From: JAUVPY01 sp034412795
GTDB taxonomy: Bacteria; Chloroflexota; Anaerolineae; 4572-78; NAK82
Assembly (NCBI GenBank): GCA_034412795.1
Contig: DAOUMD010000036.1
Location: 39,881 to 103,880 of the forward strand
DNA: 64,000 bases
Direction: 5' to 3'
Made by a program: the position numbers and the translations under genes. This document shows positions 8,100 through 17,027 of this stretch, in pieces (the first letter of the stretch is position 1; every line of letters starts with the position of its first letter). The notes under the pieces are model-generated. The model saw only the letters and a list, made by a program, of their open reading frames with translations, had not been told where the DNA came from and searched no databases.

Positions 8100-9332
8100 C
8101 TATTGCTCCAGGGAGTAAACCGTGCCCTCGGGGTGATAATCCGCCCAGCCGAACCAGAAGGCGTAGGTGATGGGGATTTGCGTTAGTTGCGTCCCTTGCA
8201 ACGGGCCGCTGGTCGCCGTGCCGGTGAATATGTCCCATTCGCTTTGGGTTTGAGCGTCGATCGCCATTTCGAGCGTCTCGCCTGGCTCAAAGGTCAGCAA
8301 CGTACCGTCGTCTAGCCCACGACTGAACACTGCCCCTACCGCCGATCCCTTGTCGAAAAAGACGGCCACCGGCACGTCGCCCACCGTATCGTTGACGACG
8401 GGCTGCTGGTTCAAAACCCGGAAGGGATAGGCCTTGACCTCGCCTCCCAACCTCACGCCGACGACGAACTCCTTGGGGTCGATATCCACGTCAGGTTTGG
8501 TAGCCCGTCCCAGTACGCCCGCATCCGGGCGCAGGTAATACCCCTCGTAGCCATCCCGGCCAAAGAGCCCCGGGTTGATGACGACTGTGTCGGGGTGTCG
8601 CTCTTTCCAGGATGTCCAGTCGGTTTGTAAGGCAGCTATCAGTTCAAGCTGCGTCCCGTTAAAGTCTCCGGCAATCGACTGTCCCATGATGTGGCTCCAC
8701 AGGCTTTGGGTCTGGTGGTCGTACATAATCAGCCCATTGCGGTACAACATACCTGAGACACCAAAAGTGAGGGTCTGATCGTCTGTTACCTGTCGGTCAT
8801 ACACGATGCCCGTATAACACAGCGGTCACCAGGTGACGGCGATGTGCCGTCCGCCAAGCGTGTCATTCACAATCTCGTGAGCGCTTAAGAAGGGAATGGG
8901 ATAAGCCCGGCTCTCGCCGTCGATCTCCAACCCAATTACCTGGACGCTTGGATCTATGCCCGAGGAGTCTGCCTGGGCGGCAGAAACCATAATATCCTGG
9001 GCCCTCTGGGGCAAAACTGCCGGGATGGCGTCGGGCGGCAGCAGGGTCACTACCTCATTTAAGTCGATGCTGACTTCCTCTAACTGCGGCTGAAAGTTTC
9101 TGGCACCGGGTGAGGGAGCGATAGCCTCTTCCTCAGCGCTCAAAGTCTGGTTTTCTGTGGTAGCTGTAGGTTCTTGCGTCTCAATGGTCGCTGTGGGTTC
9201 CAGCGTTTGCGTAGGAGTCTCTGGAGGAACCGTTGGCGCTGGTGTTTGTGTGGGTGGGATGGTTGCTGCGTATGGCGCGCAACTGGCGACAATAAGGGTC
9301 AAGCCGATCATAAAAACAGGTAGTTTTCTCAT
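8100..9332 (-). CDS. DUF3179 lipoprotein with in-frame UGA, candidate selenoprotein
   Basis: Read through one TGA (8826-8828), this is a 410-residue exported lipoprotein. It has a signal peptide ending at the lipobox VASC, a Thr/Pro-rich linker, then two DUF3179 repeats. Repeat 1 runs ESRAYPIPFLSAHEIVNDT and continues with VTW-UGA-PLCYTGIVYDR. Repeat 2 has VKAYPFRVLNQQPVVNDTVG and then AVFFDKGSAVGAVFSR without cysteines. The UGA falls exactly where family members carry the first Cys of a CPLC motif, giving UxxC. Frame, similarity and length continue unchanged after it. The start ATG at 9332 has GAAGAGAG upstream; TTG and GTG codons just before it are alternatives. A nonsense mutation of a Cys codon is the other explanation. 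The function of DUF3179 is unknown. Confidence 0.7.
8790..8822 (-). promoter_or_regulatory. Possible SECIS-like stem-loop just after the UGA
   Basis: On the sense strand, beginning 4 bases after the UGA, CTGT pairs with ACAG and TATAC pairs with GTGTA around a 7-nt loop GGGCATC, separated by an asymmetric internal loop. Bacterial SECIS elements are hairpins just 3' of the UGA with G in the apical loop. The loop G lies about 15 bases after the UGA, slightly close. This is suggestive, not proof. Confidence 0.35.
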
Positions 9333-9507
9333 CACCAACTCTCTTCACATTATCACGAAGCACCAACCGTCAGGTTTCGTAAGAGGACCTATATTAGCCA
9401 GACAACCAAACGAAGCAATATCTTACCAAGGCAATGTGGACTTATATCAATATGTCAGGTATACTGTGTAACGACTCCACTGAAAAAAAACGAGGTAAAG
9501 TAACCTC

Positions 9508-9686
9508 GTAAAACGTAAAACGTGATGCGTGAGCAATCCACCGAAATTATCTGCACTGTTCTGGTGTTGCTATGAAGCCTGGAAGCCCGCGTCTCCGTGC
9601 AATTTATTTCGGTGGATTACTTGAAGGCACTTTCGCAAGGCGCATTCGCCCAGAATCATTACGCTTTACGTTTCACGTTTTACGGA
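9508..9686. repeat. Nested palindromic intergenic repeat
   Basis: The 455-base gap between the divergent DUF3179 and M16 genes holds nested inverted repeats. The outer arms are CGTAAAACGTAAAACG-like (about 9508-9523 and 9666-9686) and an inner perfect 13-bp pair is AATCCACCGAAAT (9535-9547) with its complement at 9606-9618. A smaller hairpin (CGAGGT/ACCTCG, 9491-9508) precedes it. The CGTAAAA heptamers recur at other intergenic repeats in this window. No gene is visible in the gap. Confidence 0.7.
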
Positions 9687-9787
9687 TGTGTCTGGCAAAG
9701 CAGGCCAAATTGTCAACCATTTTTCTTGGCAAAATGAACTATGCCGGTATTTCGGTACGTATTGGGGTTTGACCTAGCAGGAGGTTT

Positions 9788-11116
9788 GTGTTGGCAGATA
9801 ATGAAGTGCTAGAACTTCAATTGGAAAACGGCCTCAAAGTGCTGCTCAAACCGGTGCACAGCGCGCCGGTGGCCAGCAATTGGATTTGGTACCGCGTCGG
9901 GGCGCGCAACGAATCCCCCGGCAAAACGGGTATCTCGCACTGGGCCGAGCATATGATGTTTAAAGGTACGCCGACTTTCCCCAAAGGCAGCATCATGCGC
10001 CAGGTGAATAAGAACGGCGGCATGCTAAACGGATTTACCTCGTTCGACTACACCGCTTATTTTGAGACTCTGCCCGCCGACCGTCTGGATCTGGGCTTGC
10101 GCATCGAAGCGGACCGTATGGCCAATTCAGTATTTGACCCGGAGGAAGTCAAATCCGAACGAACGGTGATTATCTCTGAGCGGGAGGGCAGCGAAAACTC
10201 CCCCAACTTCCTACTTCGTGAGGAACTGATGGCACTCGCCTTCCGCGCCCATCCGTATGGACACCAGGTCATCGGCTGGAAAGAGGATTTACGCCAGATC
10301 ACCCACGATGACCTGTGGACTCACTACAAGACTTATTATGGACCGCACAATGCAGTGTTGATCATCGTCGGCGATATTGATGTAACCGCCATCCGCACCC
10401 GAATCCAGGAACTGTTCACCCCCATCCCGGCCGGCCCGCCACCGCCTCCGGTGTCGGCCATCGAGCCAGCCCAGACGGGCGAGCGACGCGTCGTGGTGCG
10501 CCAGCAAGGGACGGCGCAATACTTTCAGGCAGCCTTTCACGTTCCCCAGGCCGGCCATCCCGATAACTTCGCGCTGATGATGCTCGATGCCTTGTTGACG
10601 GGTGCCAGCCCAATGACCTTTGGCGGCGGTTCTACCCCCACCCACCGCAGCGCGCGGCTTTACAAAGCGCTGGTGGAGACCGAGTTGGCCACCCGGGCCG
10701 GGTGCGGCTATAATCCCAGCATCGATCCCGGCCTGTTCCACTTTTACGCCACGGTGCGCGAAGGTCGTTCGCTGGACGAAGTAGAAGCGGCCATGTGGGG
10801 CGAGATCAGACGCATTCAAGACGAGTTGGTCAGCGAAGAGGAATTACTCAAGGCCCAAAAACAGGCCAAGGCACAGTTCGCCTACGCGTTGGAAAGCGTC
10901 ACCAACCAGGCGCTTTGGTTAGGCTTGATGGATATGGTGGACAGCTACACCCGCTTCCACACCTTCCTGGATGACCTGGTCACCGTCAGTGCTACCGACG
11001 TGCAGCGTGTGGCACAGACGTATCTGGTTGAGACCAATCGTAGTGTCGGCTGGTTCGTGCCCACCGAAGATACGCAGCACGAAGTACGCAATACGGAGTA
11101 TATAGCGAATGACTGA
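9788..11116 (+). CDS. M16 family zinc peptidase, catalytic subunit
   Basis: A 442-residue insulinase/mitochondrial-processing-peptidase-like protein. The inverted zinc motif HWAEH is at residues 51-55 and the downstream Glu ligand lies in ISEREGSEN near residue 131, so it should be active. The two-domain length of about 440 residues is usual for subunits that act as heterodimers. The start is GTG 9788 or TTG 9791; AGGAGG at 9779-9784 suits the TTG slightly better. It overlaps the next gene by 8 bases. The last 13 codons (about 11073-11116) lie in a GAAGTACGCAATACG-type repeat also seen at 34.3 kb. No signal peptide is visible, so it is probably cytosolic. Confidence 0.9.
   Translation: MLADNEVLELQLENGLKVLLKPVHSAPVASNWIWYRVGARNESPGKTGISHWAEHMMFKGTPTFPKGSIMRQVNKNGGMLNGFTSFDYTAYFETLPADRLDLGLRIEADRMANSVFDPEEVKSERTVIISEREGSENSPNFLLREELMALAFRAHPYGHQVIGWKEDLRQITHDDLWTHYKTYYGPHNAVLIIVGDIDVTAIRTRIQELFTPIPAGPPPPPVSAIEPAQTGERRVVVRQQGTAQYFQAAFHVPQAGHPDNFALMMLDALLTGASPMTFGGGSTPTHRSARLYKALVETELATRAGCGYNPSIDPGLFHFYATVREGRSLDEVEAAMWGEIRRIQDELVSEEELLKAQKQAKAQFAYALESVTNQALWLGLMDMVDSYTRFHTFLDDLVTVSATDVQRVAQTYLVETNRSVGWFVPTEDTQHEVRNTEYIAND
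11073..11101 (+). repeat. Short repeat captured in a coding 3' end
   Basis: The GCACGAAGTACGCAATACGG-like stretch matches one arm of the palindrome at 34296-34376. Here it encodes the C-terminal residues of the M16 peptidase (DTQHEVRNTEY). Confidence 0.55.
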
Positions 11117-12425
11117 TCAAACCTTAGATGCCCCCATCGGCCCGCACACCATTCAACGCTTCACTCTGTCAAACGGGATCAAGTTGATTGTACACGAAAA
11201 CCACGTCAGCCCCAGCGTCGTCGTGCGCGGTCATCTATGGGCGGGTGCCATCAACGATCCCCCGGAGAAAATGGGCCAGAGCAGTTTTACGGCATACGCC
11301 GTCAGGCGCGGCACTAGCACTCGTAGCTTTCAGGAGATCAATGAGCTGATTGAATCGGTTGGCGCCAATGTCTTCGTCAGTGGGGGGCGGCATTTGACCA
11401 GCTTCGGCGGCAAGTCCCTGGCCGAGGACTTTGATCTGTTAGTGGACGTGTTATCTGACGTGCTCCTCAATCCCAACTTCCCCCAAAGTGAAATAGATAA
11501 AGTGCGGGGGCAAATCATCACCAGCCTCAAGGAACTGGAGAATGACACCCGTGGTTTGGCCAGTCGGGAGTTCCGGGGTTTGCTTTACACGCTTGATCAT
11601 CCCTATGGCCGACCAAGCAACGGCACGCTGGAAAGTGTGCCCCTCATCCAGCGCGATGACCTGGAGAACTTCTACCGCACTTACTATCGCCCAGAAGGTG
11701 CAATGATCGTGGTGGTAGGCGACGTACAGGGCGATACGGTGCGCGATGCGCTGGAGCGCGCCATAGGCGGCTGGCAGCCTTCCGGAGATGCTCCCAGCTT
11801 TGAAATTCCGGAGACGCAACCGCTGACCGAACGGCGACGTTACGTGCGCACCATGACCAATAAAACACAGGCCGATATTGTCCTGGGCACGGTCGGCCCA
11901 GCCCGTGCCGCCGAGGAATACTATGCGGCCCGCCTGGGAGATGTGATTCTAGGACACCTGGGACTCATGGGGCGACTGGGCGAAACGGTACGCGACCGGC
12001 AGGGATTGGCCTACTACGCCTATTCCGGGCTGGAGGCCGGACTGGGGCGTGGGCCGTGGAGTGTCCGCGCTGGTATCAACCCCGCCAATGTAGATCAGGC
12101 AATCGATAGCATCCTGGCCGAAATCGCTCGCCTGCGCGACGAACCGGTGGACGACCAGGAACTGGAGGACGGGCAGGATTACCTGACCGGCAACCTCCCA
12201 TTGCAATTGGAGACGAAGGAAGGCATCGCCAGCACCTTGCTCCACATGGAGCTGCACCAACTGGGCGACGACTACATCATCCGCTTCCCGGATCTGATGC
12301 GCGCCATTACCAAAGAGCAAATCCAGGCGGCGGCCCAGAAATATCTTGATCCAGAGCATTACGCCCTGGCCATTGTCGGGCCTTATGAGGATCGGGGACT
12401 CAGGGAATCGGGAACTCAGGACTGA
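11109..12425 (+). CDS. M16 family peptidase homologue, non-catalytic subunit
   Basis: A 438-residue partner of the preceding peptidase. The region aligned with the HxxEH box reads GQSSFTAYAVRRGT: the two His and the Glu are replaced by Ser59, Tyr63 and Ala62, so it cannot bind the catalytic zinc. Active/inactive M16 pairs form heterodimers in which the inactive chain completes the substrate chamber, and the 8-base overlap fits that. The C-terminal residues EDRGLRESGTQD come from a palindromic repeat that straddles the stop codon, so the natural end may have been replaced. Confidence 0.88.
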   Translation: MTDQTLDAPIGPHTIQRFTLSNGIKLIVHENHVSPSVVVRGHLWAGAINDPPEKMGQSSFTAYAVRRGTSTRSFQEINELIESVGANVFVSGGRHLTSFGGKSLAEDFDLLVDVLSDVLLNPNFPQSEIDKVRGQIITSLKELENDTRGLASREFRGLLYTLDHPYGRPSNGTLESVPLIQRDDLENFYRTYYRPEGAMIVVVGDVQGDTVRDALERAIGGWQPSGDAPSFEIPETQPLTERRRYVRTMTNKTQADIVLGTVGPARAAEEYYAARLGDVILGHLGLMGRLGETVRDRQGLAYYAYSGLEAGLGRGPWSVRAGINPANVDQAIDSILAEIARLRDEPVDDQELEDGQDYLTGNLPLQLETKEGIASTLLHMELHQLGDDYIIRFPDLMRAITKEQIQAAAQKYLDPEHYALAIVGPYEDRGLRESGTQD

Positions 12426-12481
12426 GGCGGACGTATGTCACCTGATCCCCTGATTCCCTGATTCCCTAATTTCCTGACTCC
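12389..12481. repeat. Palindromic repeat across the M16 stop codon
   Basis: The left arm has ATCGGGGACTCAGGGAATC and similar units; the right arm has TGATCCCCTGATTCCCTGAT and similar units. The arms are imperfect inverted copies made of repeating GATTCCCT-like heptamers. The repeat fills the gap before the desulfhydrase gene and encodes the last residues of the upstream protein. Confidence 0.6.
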
Positions 12482-12497
12482 GAGGGAACAACGAACA

Positions 12498-13478
12498 ATG
12501 AACCTCAAACAACTTCCGCGTGTTTCGTTGGCACACCTGCCAACGCATATCGATGAATTGCCCCGTCTCAGCAAAGAACTGGGCGGGCCACGTCTGCTGG
12601 TAAAGCGGGATGACCAGACGGGCCTGGCCGCCGGTGGCAACAAAACTCGCAAGCTGGAATTCCTTATGGCCGAGGCGCTGGACCAAGGGGCCGACATGGT
12701 CATCACCGCCGGTGCCGCTCAGAGCAATCACTGCCGGCAGACCGCCGCAGCGGCGGCGCAAGTGGGGCTGGGCTGCACGCTGGTGCTGGGCGGCGAACCG
12801 CCCCCAACACCCACCGGTAATCTACTGCTAGATCAACTGCTGGGCGCTCAAATCTGTTGGACTGGCCCCGACCGGCGCGGCGAGCGACTGGAGGAGATTG
12901 CCAACCAAGTGCGAGCGGACGGCCATCAGCCCTACCTGGTCCCCTACGGCGGCTCCAACGCGGTCGGCGCGACGGGTTACGCGCTGGCCATGCAGGAGCT
13001 GAACCAGCAATTAGGGGAACTTAAAGTGGATCGTATCGTCTTTGCCTCCAGTTCGGGCGGGACACAGGCCGGGATGGTGGTCGGCGCCCGGGCGACGAGC
13101 TTTGACGGGGAGATCATTGGTGTCAAAATAGACAAAGGAGAAGCTGGCGACGATCCGTACCCCCTTCACCTGACCAGGCTGGCGAATGAAACCGCCACCC
13201 ACGTGGGCCTGGATGCGAAGTTCACCCCCGACGATTTCCTCTTAGCTGAGGATTACCTGGGCGGTGGTTATGGTGTGGTCGGTGAGCTGGAACGGGAGGC
13301 GATCCGGCTTACTGCTCGCCTTGAAGGGCTAATTCTCGATCCGGTTTACACCGGGCGCGCAATGGGCGGTCTGATAGATATGATTCGGCGCGGCCTCATC
13401 GACCCAGACGAAACCGTGCTTTTCTGGCATACGGGAGGTATGCCAGCCGTATTTTATTACGTCAATGCGTTGGTTTGA
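12498..13478 (+). CDS. D-cysteine desulfhydrase / ACC deaminase family PLP enzyme
   Basis: A 326-residue fold-type II PLP enzyme. The PLP lysine is in AAGGNKTRKLEF (about residues 46-57) and the phosphate/substrate loop is GAAQSNHCRQTAAAA. A second phosphate-binding run, ASSSGGTQAGMVVG, follows. This pattern is that of D-cysteine desulfhydrase (D-cysteine to pyruvate, sulfide and ammonia) and 1-aminocyclopropane-1-carboxylate deaminase; the exact substrate cannot be separated from sequence alone. A 14-base overlap with the next gene suggests co-transcription. Confidence 0.82.
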   Translation: MNLKQLPRVSLAHLPTHIDELPRLSKELGGPRLLVKRDDQTGLAAGGNKTRKLEFLMAEALDQGADMVITAGAAQSNHCRQTAAAAAQVGLGCTLVLGGEPPPTPTGNLLLDQLLGAQICWTGPDRRGERLEEIANQVRADGHQPYLVPYGGSNAVGATGYALAMQELNQQLGELKVDRIVFASSSGGTQAGMVVGARATSFDGEIIGVKIDKGEAGDDPYPLHLTRLANETATHVGLDAKFTPDDFLLAEDYLGGGYGVVGELEREAIRLTARLEGLILDPVYTGRAMGGLIDMIRRGLIDPDETVLFWHTGGMPAVFYYVNALV

Positions 13479-14949
13479 TCGCCTCTCTCCCAGCTTGATA
13501 CTGGTCGTCATTATCTCCGTTTATCTTCTAATCGGCGTGCTTTACGCAGTCTTTACCCCGGCCTGGCAGGCGCCTGACGAACCGGCCCACTACAATTACG
13601 TGCGCTACCTGGCCGAAACGGGCCGCTTTCCAGTGCTGCACTACGGTGACTATCCCCACGCCTACCTGGAGCAGATCAAGGCGGCTCACTTCCCGCCGGA
13701 GTTGTCGATAGAACCCATCCGCTACGAGTTTTGGCAGCCCCCTCTGTATTATATGCTGGCGACGCCCATCTACCGGCTGTTTGATGGAGCCCTGGTGCCT
13801 TTACGACTGCTGTCGGTGCTGTTTGGAGCGGGCGTAGTGATTATGGCCTATGCTATCGCCCTGGCCATTCGACCGGGCGATACGACGCTGGCTTTGGGAG
13901 CAGCCGCGTTCGTCGCCTTTGTACCTATGCACCTGACGATGATGGCCTCGGTCAACAATGACGCGCTGGCCGAGTTACTCTTGGCAACAATAGCGTTGCT
14001 CCTGATCCTATTGGTGCGCCCGCAGGCTGGTCAGGATCGGGCATCGCCTCGGATCTCTTTCCTTGTTATTACCGGCATACTGCTCGGATTAGGGCTGGTG
14101 ACCAAAGCTACGGTCTACGTGGCGATCCCGCTGGCACTGGTTGCCCTCTTGCTGTCGGGACGCCGTCCGGTGCCCTTCGCCCAATGTGCGCTGGCGCTCT
14201 TCGTGCCTGCGCTTATGATTGCCATCCCCTGGTACATCCGCAACATCGCCGTCTATGGCTGGCCTGACCTGCTGGGCACCATCAATCACGACGCCGTCGT
14301 CGTCGGTCAGCTCCGTACTGCCGATTACCTATCCGCCATCGGGTGGGTGGCATATTTGAAGGACTTTCTCACCATCACGTTCCACAGCTTCTGGGGACAG
14401 TTCGGGTGGATGGCGGTGCCTATGGACCGACGGGTTTACCTGGCGTTGGGATTGCTCTCGGCGCTCATGGTCGTGGGCTTTGCGCTATTTGTGTGGCGGC
14501 GAAAAGGATGGAAGACGGGAAGGTGGGAAGGTTGGAAGGTTGAAAGTGTAATCGTAATTGCCCTATGGTTGCTTCTCACCAGCCTGGTGTATCTCTACTA
14601 TAACATCTCGTTGGTGCAATTCCAGGGACGATACCTGTTTCCGATGTTGATACCTGTCGGCCTATTGGCAATCGTGGGGCTGCGCGAAATTCTGTCCAAG
14701 CGATGGGTATGGATTGCAGCGGCTATATGTGGCGTCGCCGCAATTATGATCGTCATCAGCGGCGCATTGGGCGGCGACCTGGACAAATGGGGGATATTCA
14801 TTGCCGGGGGCGCATCGCTGGTGCTGGTCGTGCGCCGCTGGCTGCCGGCCGGCCTCGACGGCTGGATACTGGCCATCCCGCTGGCCGGGCTGGCGGGGTT
14901 GTCGGTTTACAGCCTGTTTGTCCTCGTTGTGCCATATTTGAGCCCGTAA
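13465..14949 (+). CDS. GT-C type membrane glycosyltransferase-like protein
   Basis: A 494-residue polytopic membrane protein with about 11-12 hydrophobic segments. After the first helix, the extracytoplasmic loop contains WQAPDEPAHYNYVRYLAETG, with the acidic pair typical of GT-39/DUF2142-like lipid-linked sugar transferases, and NNDALAELL follows in a later loop. Such proteins transfer mannose or other sugars from polyprenyl phosphate. The donor and acceptor are unknown. It overlaps the desulfhydrase gene by 14 bases. Residues around 345-360 (KGWKTGRWEGWKVE) are encoded by a GGAAGGTGGGAAGG-like microrepeat. Confidence 0.75.
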   Translation: MRWFDRLSPSLILVVIISVYLLIGVLYAVFTPAWQAPDEPAHYNYVRYLAETGRFPVLHYGDYPHAYLEQIKAAHFPPELSIEPIRYEFWQPPLYYMLATPIYRLFDGALVPLRLLSVLFGAGVVIMAYAIALAIRPGDTTLALGAAAFVAFVPMHLTMMASVNNDALAELLLATIALLLILLVRPQAGQDRASPRISFLVITGILLGLGLVTKATVYVAIPLALVALLLSGRRPVPFAQCALALFVPALMIAIPWYIRNIAVYGWPDLLGTINHDAVVVGQLRTADYLSAIGWVAYLKDFLTITFHSFWGQFGWMAVPMDRRVYLALGLLSALMVVGFALFVWRRKGWKTGRWEGWKVESVIVIALWLLLTSLVYLYYNISLVQFQGRYLFPMLIPVGLLAIVGLREILSKRWVWIAAAICGVAAIMIVISGALGGDLDKWGIFIAGGASLVLVVRRWLPAGLDGWILAIPLAGLAGLSVYSLFVLVVPYLSP

Positions 14950-14961
14950 GGAGGTGTGAGA

Positions 14962-15273
14962 ATGGGCTTTCTGGATTCAATAAAATCGTTGCTGGGTGGA
15001 GGCGAAGAGCAAGACAAGACGGGTTATTATGTTCATGTGCGCTGCCAGCGCTGTGGTGAGGCCATAAAAACCCGTATTGATATGCGCAATGACTTGAGCC
15101 GCCTTGAAGAGGGAGGTTTCGTAGTCCACAAAACGTTGGTCGGCAGCCAGCGCTGCTTTGAGCGCGTTGAGGTAACACTAACCTTCGACGAAAATCGCAA
15201 ACTGGTCGATCGCGAAATCGTGCGCGGTGAATTCATCACCCGCGAGGAGTTCGAAGAGGCCGGTCATAGCTGA
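14962..15273 (+). CDS. Small conserved CxxC protein of unknown function
   Basis: A 103-residue protein starting MGFLDSIKSLLGGG. It has a CQRCGEAIKTRIDMRNDLS segment with one CxxC pair, a further cysteine in GSQRCFERVEV, then a beta-rich tail ending in REIVRGEFITREEFEEAG. The three cysteines suggest a metal or redox site. The ATG at 14962 is chosen because AAGGAGGTG lies 7 bases upstream; a GTG six bases earlier is unlikely. It follows the membrane protein by 12 bases. The 3' end overlaps the convergent nitrilase-like gene by 38 bases. I do not recognise a characterised homologue. Confidence 0.75.
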   Translation: MGFLDSIKSLLGGGEEQDKTGYYVHVRCQRCGEAIKTRIDMRNDLSRLEEGGFVVHKTLVGSQRCFERVEVTLTFDENRKLVDREIVRGEFITREEFEEAGHS

Positions 15274-16012
15274 AACGGCGCCGCATCTCGTGGAAGGCGT
15301 CCAGGTCCAGGTCTACGACCCACATATCTTCTTCGTCACCCATAGCCAGAATGCACTCCACCGGACCGGGTACGCTTCCGGCCGTCAAGGTGGGTTGCAC
15401 CACAGTGCTGCCCCCGAGATACTCCCGTCCAAAGAAGTGCCCCAATTGGCCTACGGCTACGACGGGCACCAGGTGTTCTAATGAACGCGTGTAGATTACG
15501 GCCCGCACCGTCTCCAAATAGTCGGGGCTGTCGGCTGCAAACTGCGCGATGAGGAATTGCGCCCCTTGCTGCACCGCGGCGTGTACCAGGTCGGCGCGTA
15601 TGAGATCGAAGCCAGCCAATATCCCCACTCCGATGCCCTCGTCCAATTCTGCCCACAACTGACCACGCCCGGCCCGGTACCAGAGTTGTTCCCCGGGGTA
15701 AAGGCAGGTCTTATCAATGCTGGCAATGATATGCCCGGCCCGGTTGATGACAAAACTGGTGAGGTAACTGCCATCGCCGGGGCGCAGGTCGCGGGTGATA
15801 CCCCCCACCACGTTGATGCGGGCCAGCCGTGCCGTCTCTTGAATGGCGAGCAAGGCAGAATTGGGCATCGGTTCTGGGGGAAGCTTGCCCAGGAAATATT
15901 CGGGGAAGCAAATCACATCCACCTCGTCGGCTGCGTGGGCAATGGCCTCGAGGACACCATCGAGGTGCTGAGAATCCTCCTGGACCCGAAGCTGCGAAAC
16001 GGCAATTTTCAT
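15236..16012 (-). CDS. Carbon-nitrogen hydrolase (nitrilase) family protein lacking the catalytic Cys
   Basis: A 258-residue nitrilase-fold protein from the ATG at 16012 (five more upstream codons are open). The catalytic Glu is in CFPEYF (residue 38) and the Lys in ASIDKTCLY (residue 101). The third triad position, normally Cys in a GVxICYD-type strand, is Gly134 in GILAGFDL. With Cys missing it should not hydrolyse amides or nitriles by the family mechanism. The rest of the fold and Asp136 are conserved, so a binding or regulatory role is possible. The gene is convergent with and overlaps the small CxxC protein by 38 bases, and lies 16 bases downstream of the YihY gene. Confidence 0.8.
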   Translation of the reverse strand: MKIAVSQLRVQEDSQHLDGVLEAIAHAADEVDVICFPEYFLGKLPPEPMPNSALLAIQETARLARINVVGGITRDLRPGDGSYLTSFVINRAGHIIASIDKTCLYPGEQLWYRAGRGQLWAELDEGIGVGILAGFDLIRADLVHAAVQQGAQFLIAQFAADSPDYLETVRAVIYTRSLEHLVPVVAVGQLGHFFGREYLGGSTVVQPTLTAGSVPGPVECILAMGDEEDMWVVDLDLDAFHEMRRRFSYDRPLRTPRG

Positions 16013-16028
16013 CCCAGGCACCCCCAAG

Positions 16029-16946
16029 TCACTTCCGGCGCGAATCTTTGCCGTTCAAAAGCCTGGTCACGCGCTGGCGCCGCGTGTATGCGGCGTTCAA
16101 TTCACCGCAAAAGAGCACAATACAACCACTCAGATAAGCCCATATCAAAAAGGCAGCAATAGCGGCCACGGACCCATATATTACGTTAAACAATGGCAGA
16201 TGCGACAGGTATACGGTGAAGAGAGCTTTGGCCACCTCCCACAACACCGAGGCCAATATTGCGCCAGGAAGCATCTCACGCCACCTCAGTTGAGCCGAGG
16301 GCAGACTCCAATAGATCAGGCTGAAGAACAACGTGTTGAGCACCAGGATAATCACCAACGAGATAATCTGCGTAAACCAGCCGATGCCATTCAGAAAATT
16401 CAGTCGATTGAGCAGACTCCACGTCGTAGACAAGAGTAGCGAAACGGCAATCAGGATGAGTGCCATAATGGCTATAAGCAAAGCCAGCAAGCGGCGCCGT
16501 ATCCACAATCGGCCTTTTTGCTTAATGTGCCAGGCCCGGTCTAACAAGCGACCAGTGACGGCAAAAATACCGGAACCGGACCAGATAAGGACAAGAAGCG
16601 CGATGATGCGCAATAGGGTCAATTGCCCTTCCAGCGGTGCGTATCTTATCTGCAAGAATTGAGTAACGCCGGGCAGGTAATGGTTCAGGAAGGCGCGATA
16701 TTGTGTCATGGCCTCGGCCGGGCGCAGGAGACGACGAGAAACAGCCAGGAGCAAGATCGAAAAGGGGAACAAAGAGAGGAAGGCATAGTAAGAGATTGCG
16801 GCGGCTGACATGAATCCTTCGTGCTCAGCAAACCCAACCGCCGCCCGATAGAGAATCTGTGGCCATCCTTCAGTTCTATCGTTCGCCTGTTCCCAGAGGC
16901 GCTTGGTGCGTCGCGTCCACTGCTTGGAAACAGATACCCTGGACAT
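16029..16946 (-). CDS. YihY/BrkB family inner-membrane protein
   Basis: About 305 residues from the ATG at 16946 (another start at 16958 is open). Family marks are GFMSAAAISYYAFLSLFPF near residue 45, six hydrophobic segments, the central WSGSGIFAVTGRLLDRAW, and the C-terminal GSVAAIAAFLIWAYLSGCIVLFCGELNAAYTRR. The family was once mislabelled ribonuclease BN; its real role, possibly in transport or envelope organisation, is unsettled. The nitrilase-like gene follows 16 bases downstream. Confidence 0.88.
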   Translation of the reverse strand: MSRVSVSKQWTRRTKRLWEQANDRTEGWPQILYRAAVGFAEHEGFMSAAAISYYAFLSLFPFSILLLAVSRRLLRPAEAMTQYRAFLNHYLPGVTQFLQIRYAPLEGQLTLLRIIALLVLIWSGSGIFAVTGRLLDRAWHIKQKGRLWIRRRLLALLIAIMALILIAVSLLLSTTWSLLNRLNFLNGIGWFTQIISLVIILVLNTLFFSLIYWSLPSAQLRWREMLPGAILASVLWEVAKALFTVYLSHLPLFNVIYGSVAAIAAFLIWAYLSGCIVLFCGELNAAYTRRQRVTRLLNGKDSRRK

Positions 16947-17027
16947 ATTTTTCCTCACCAGTTGTCTCTATCCCCCCTCGTGCATGTAGAGCACTCGGTA
17001 TTTCAAGGCACCCACAAAGGGATGCCC

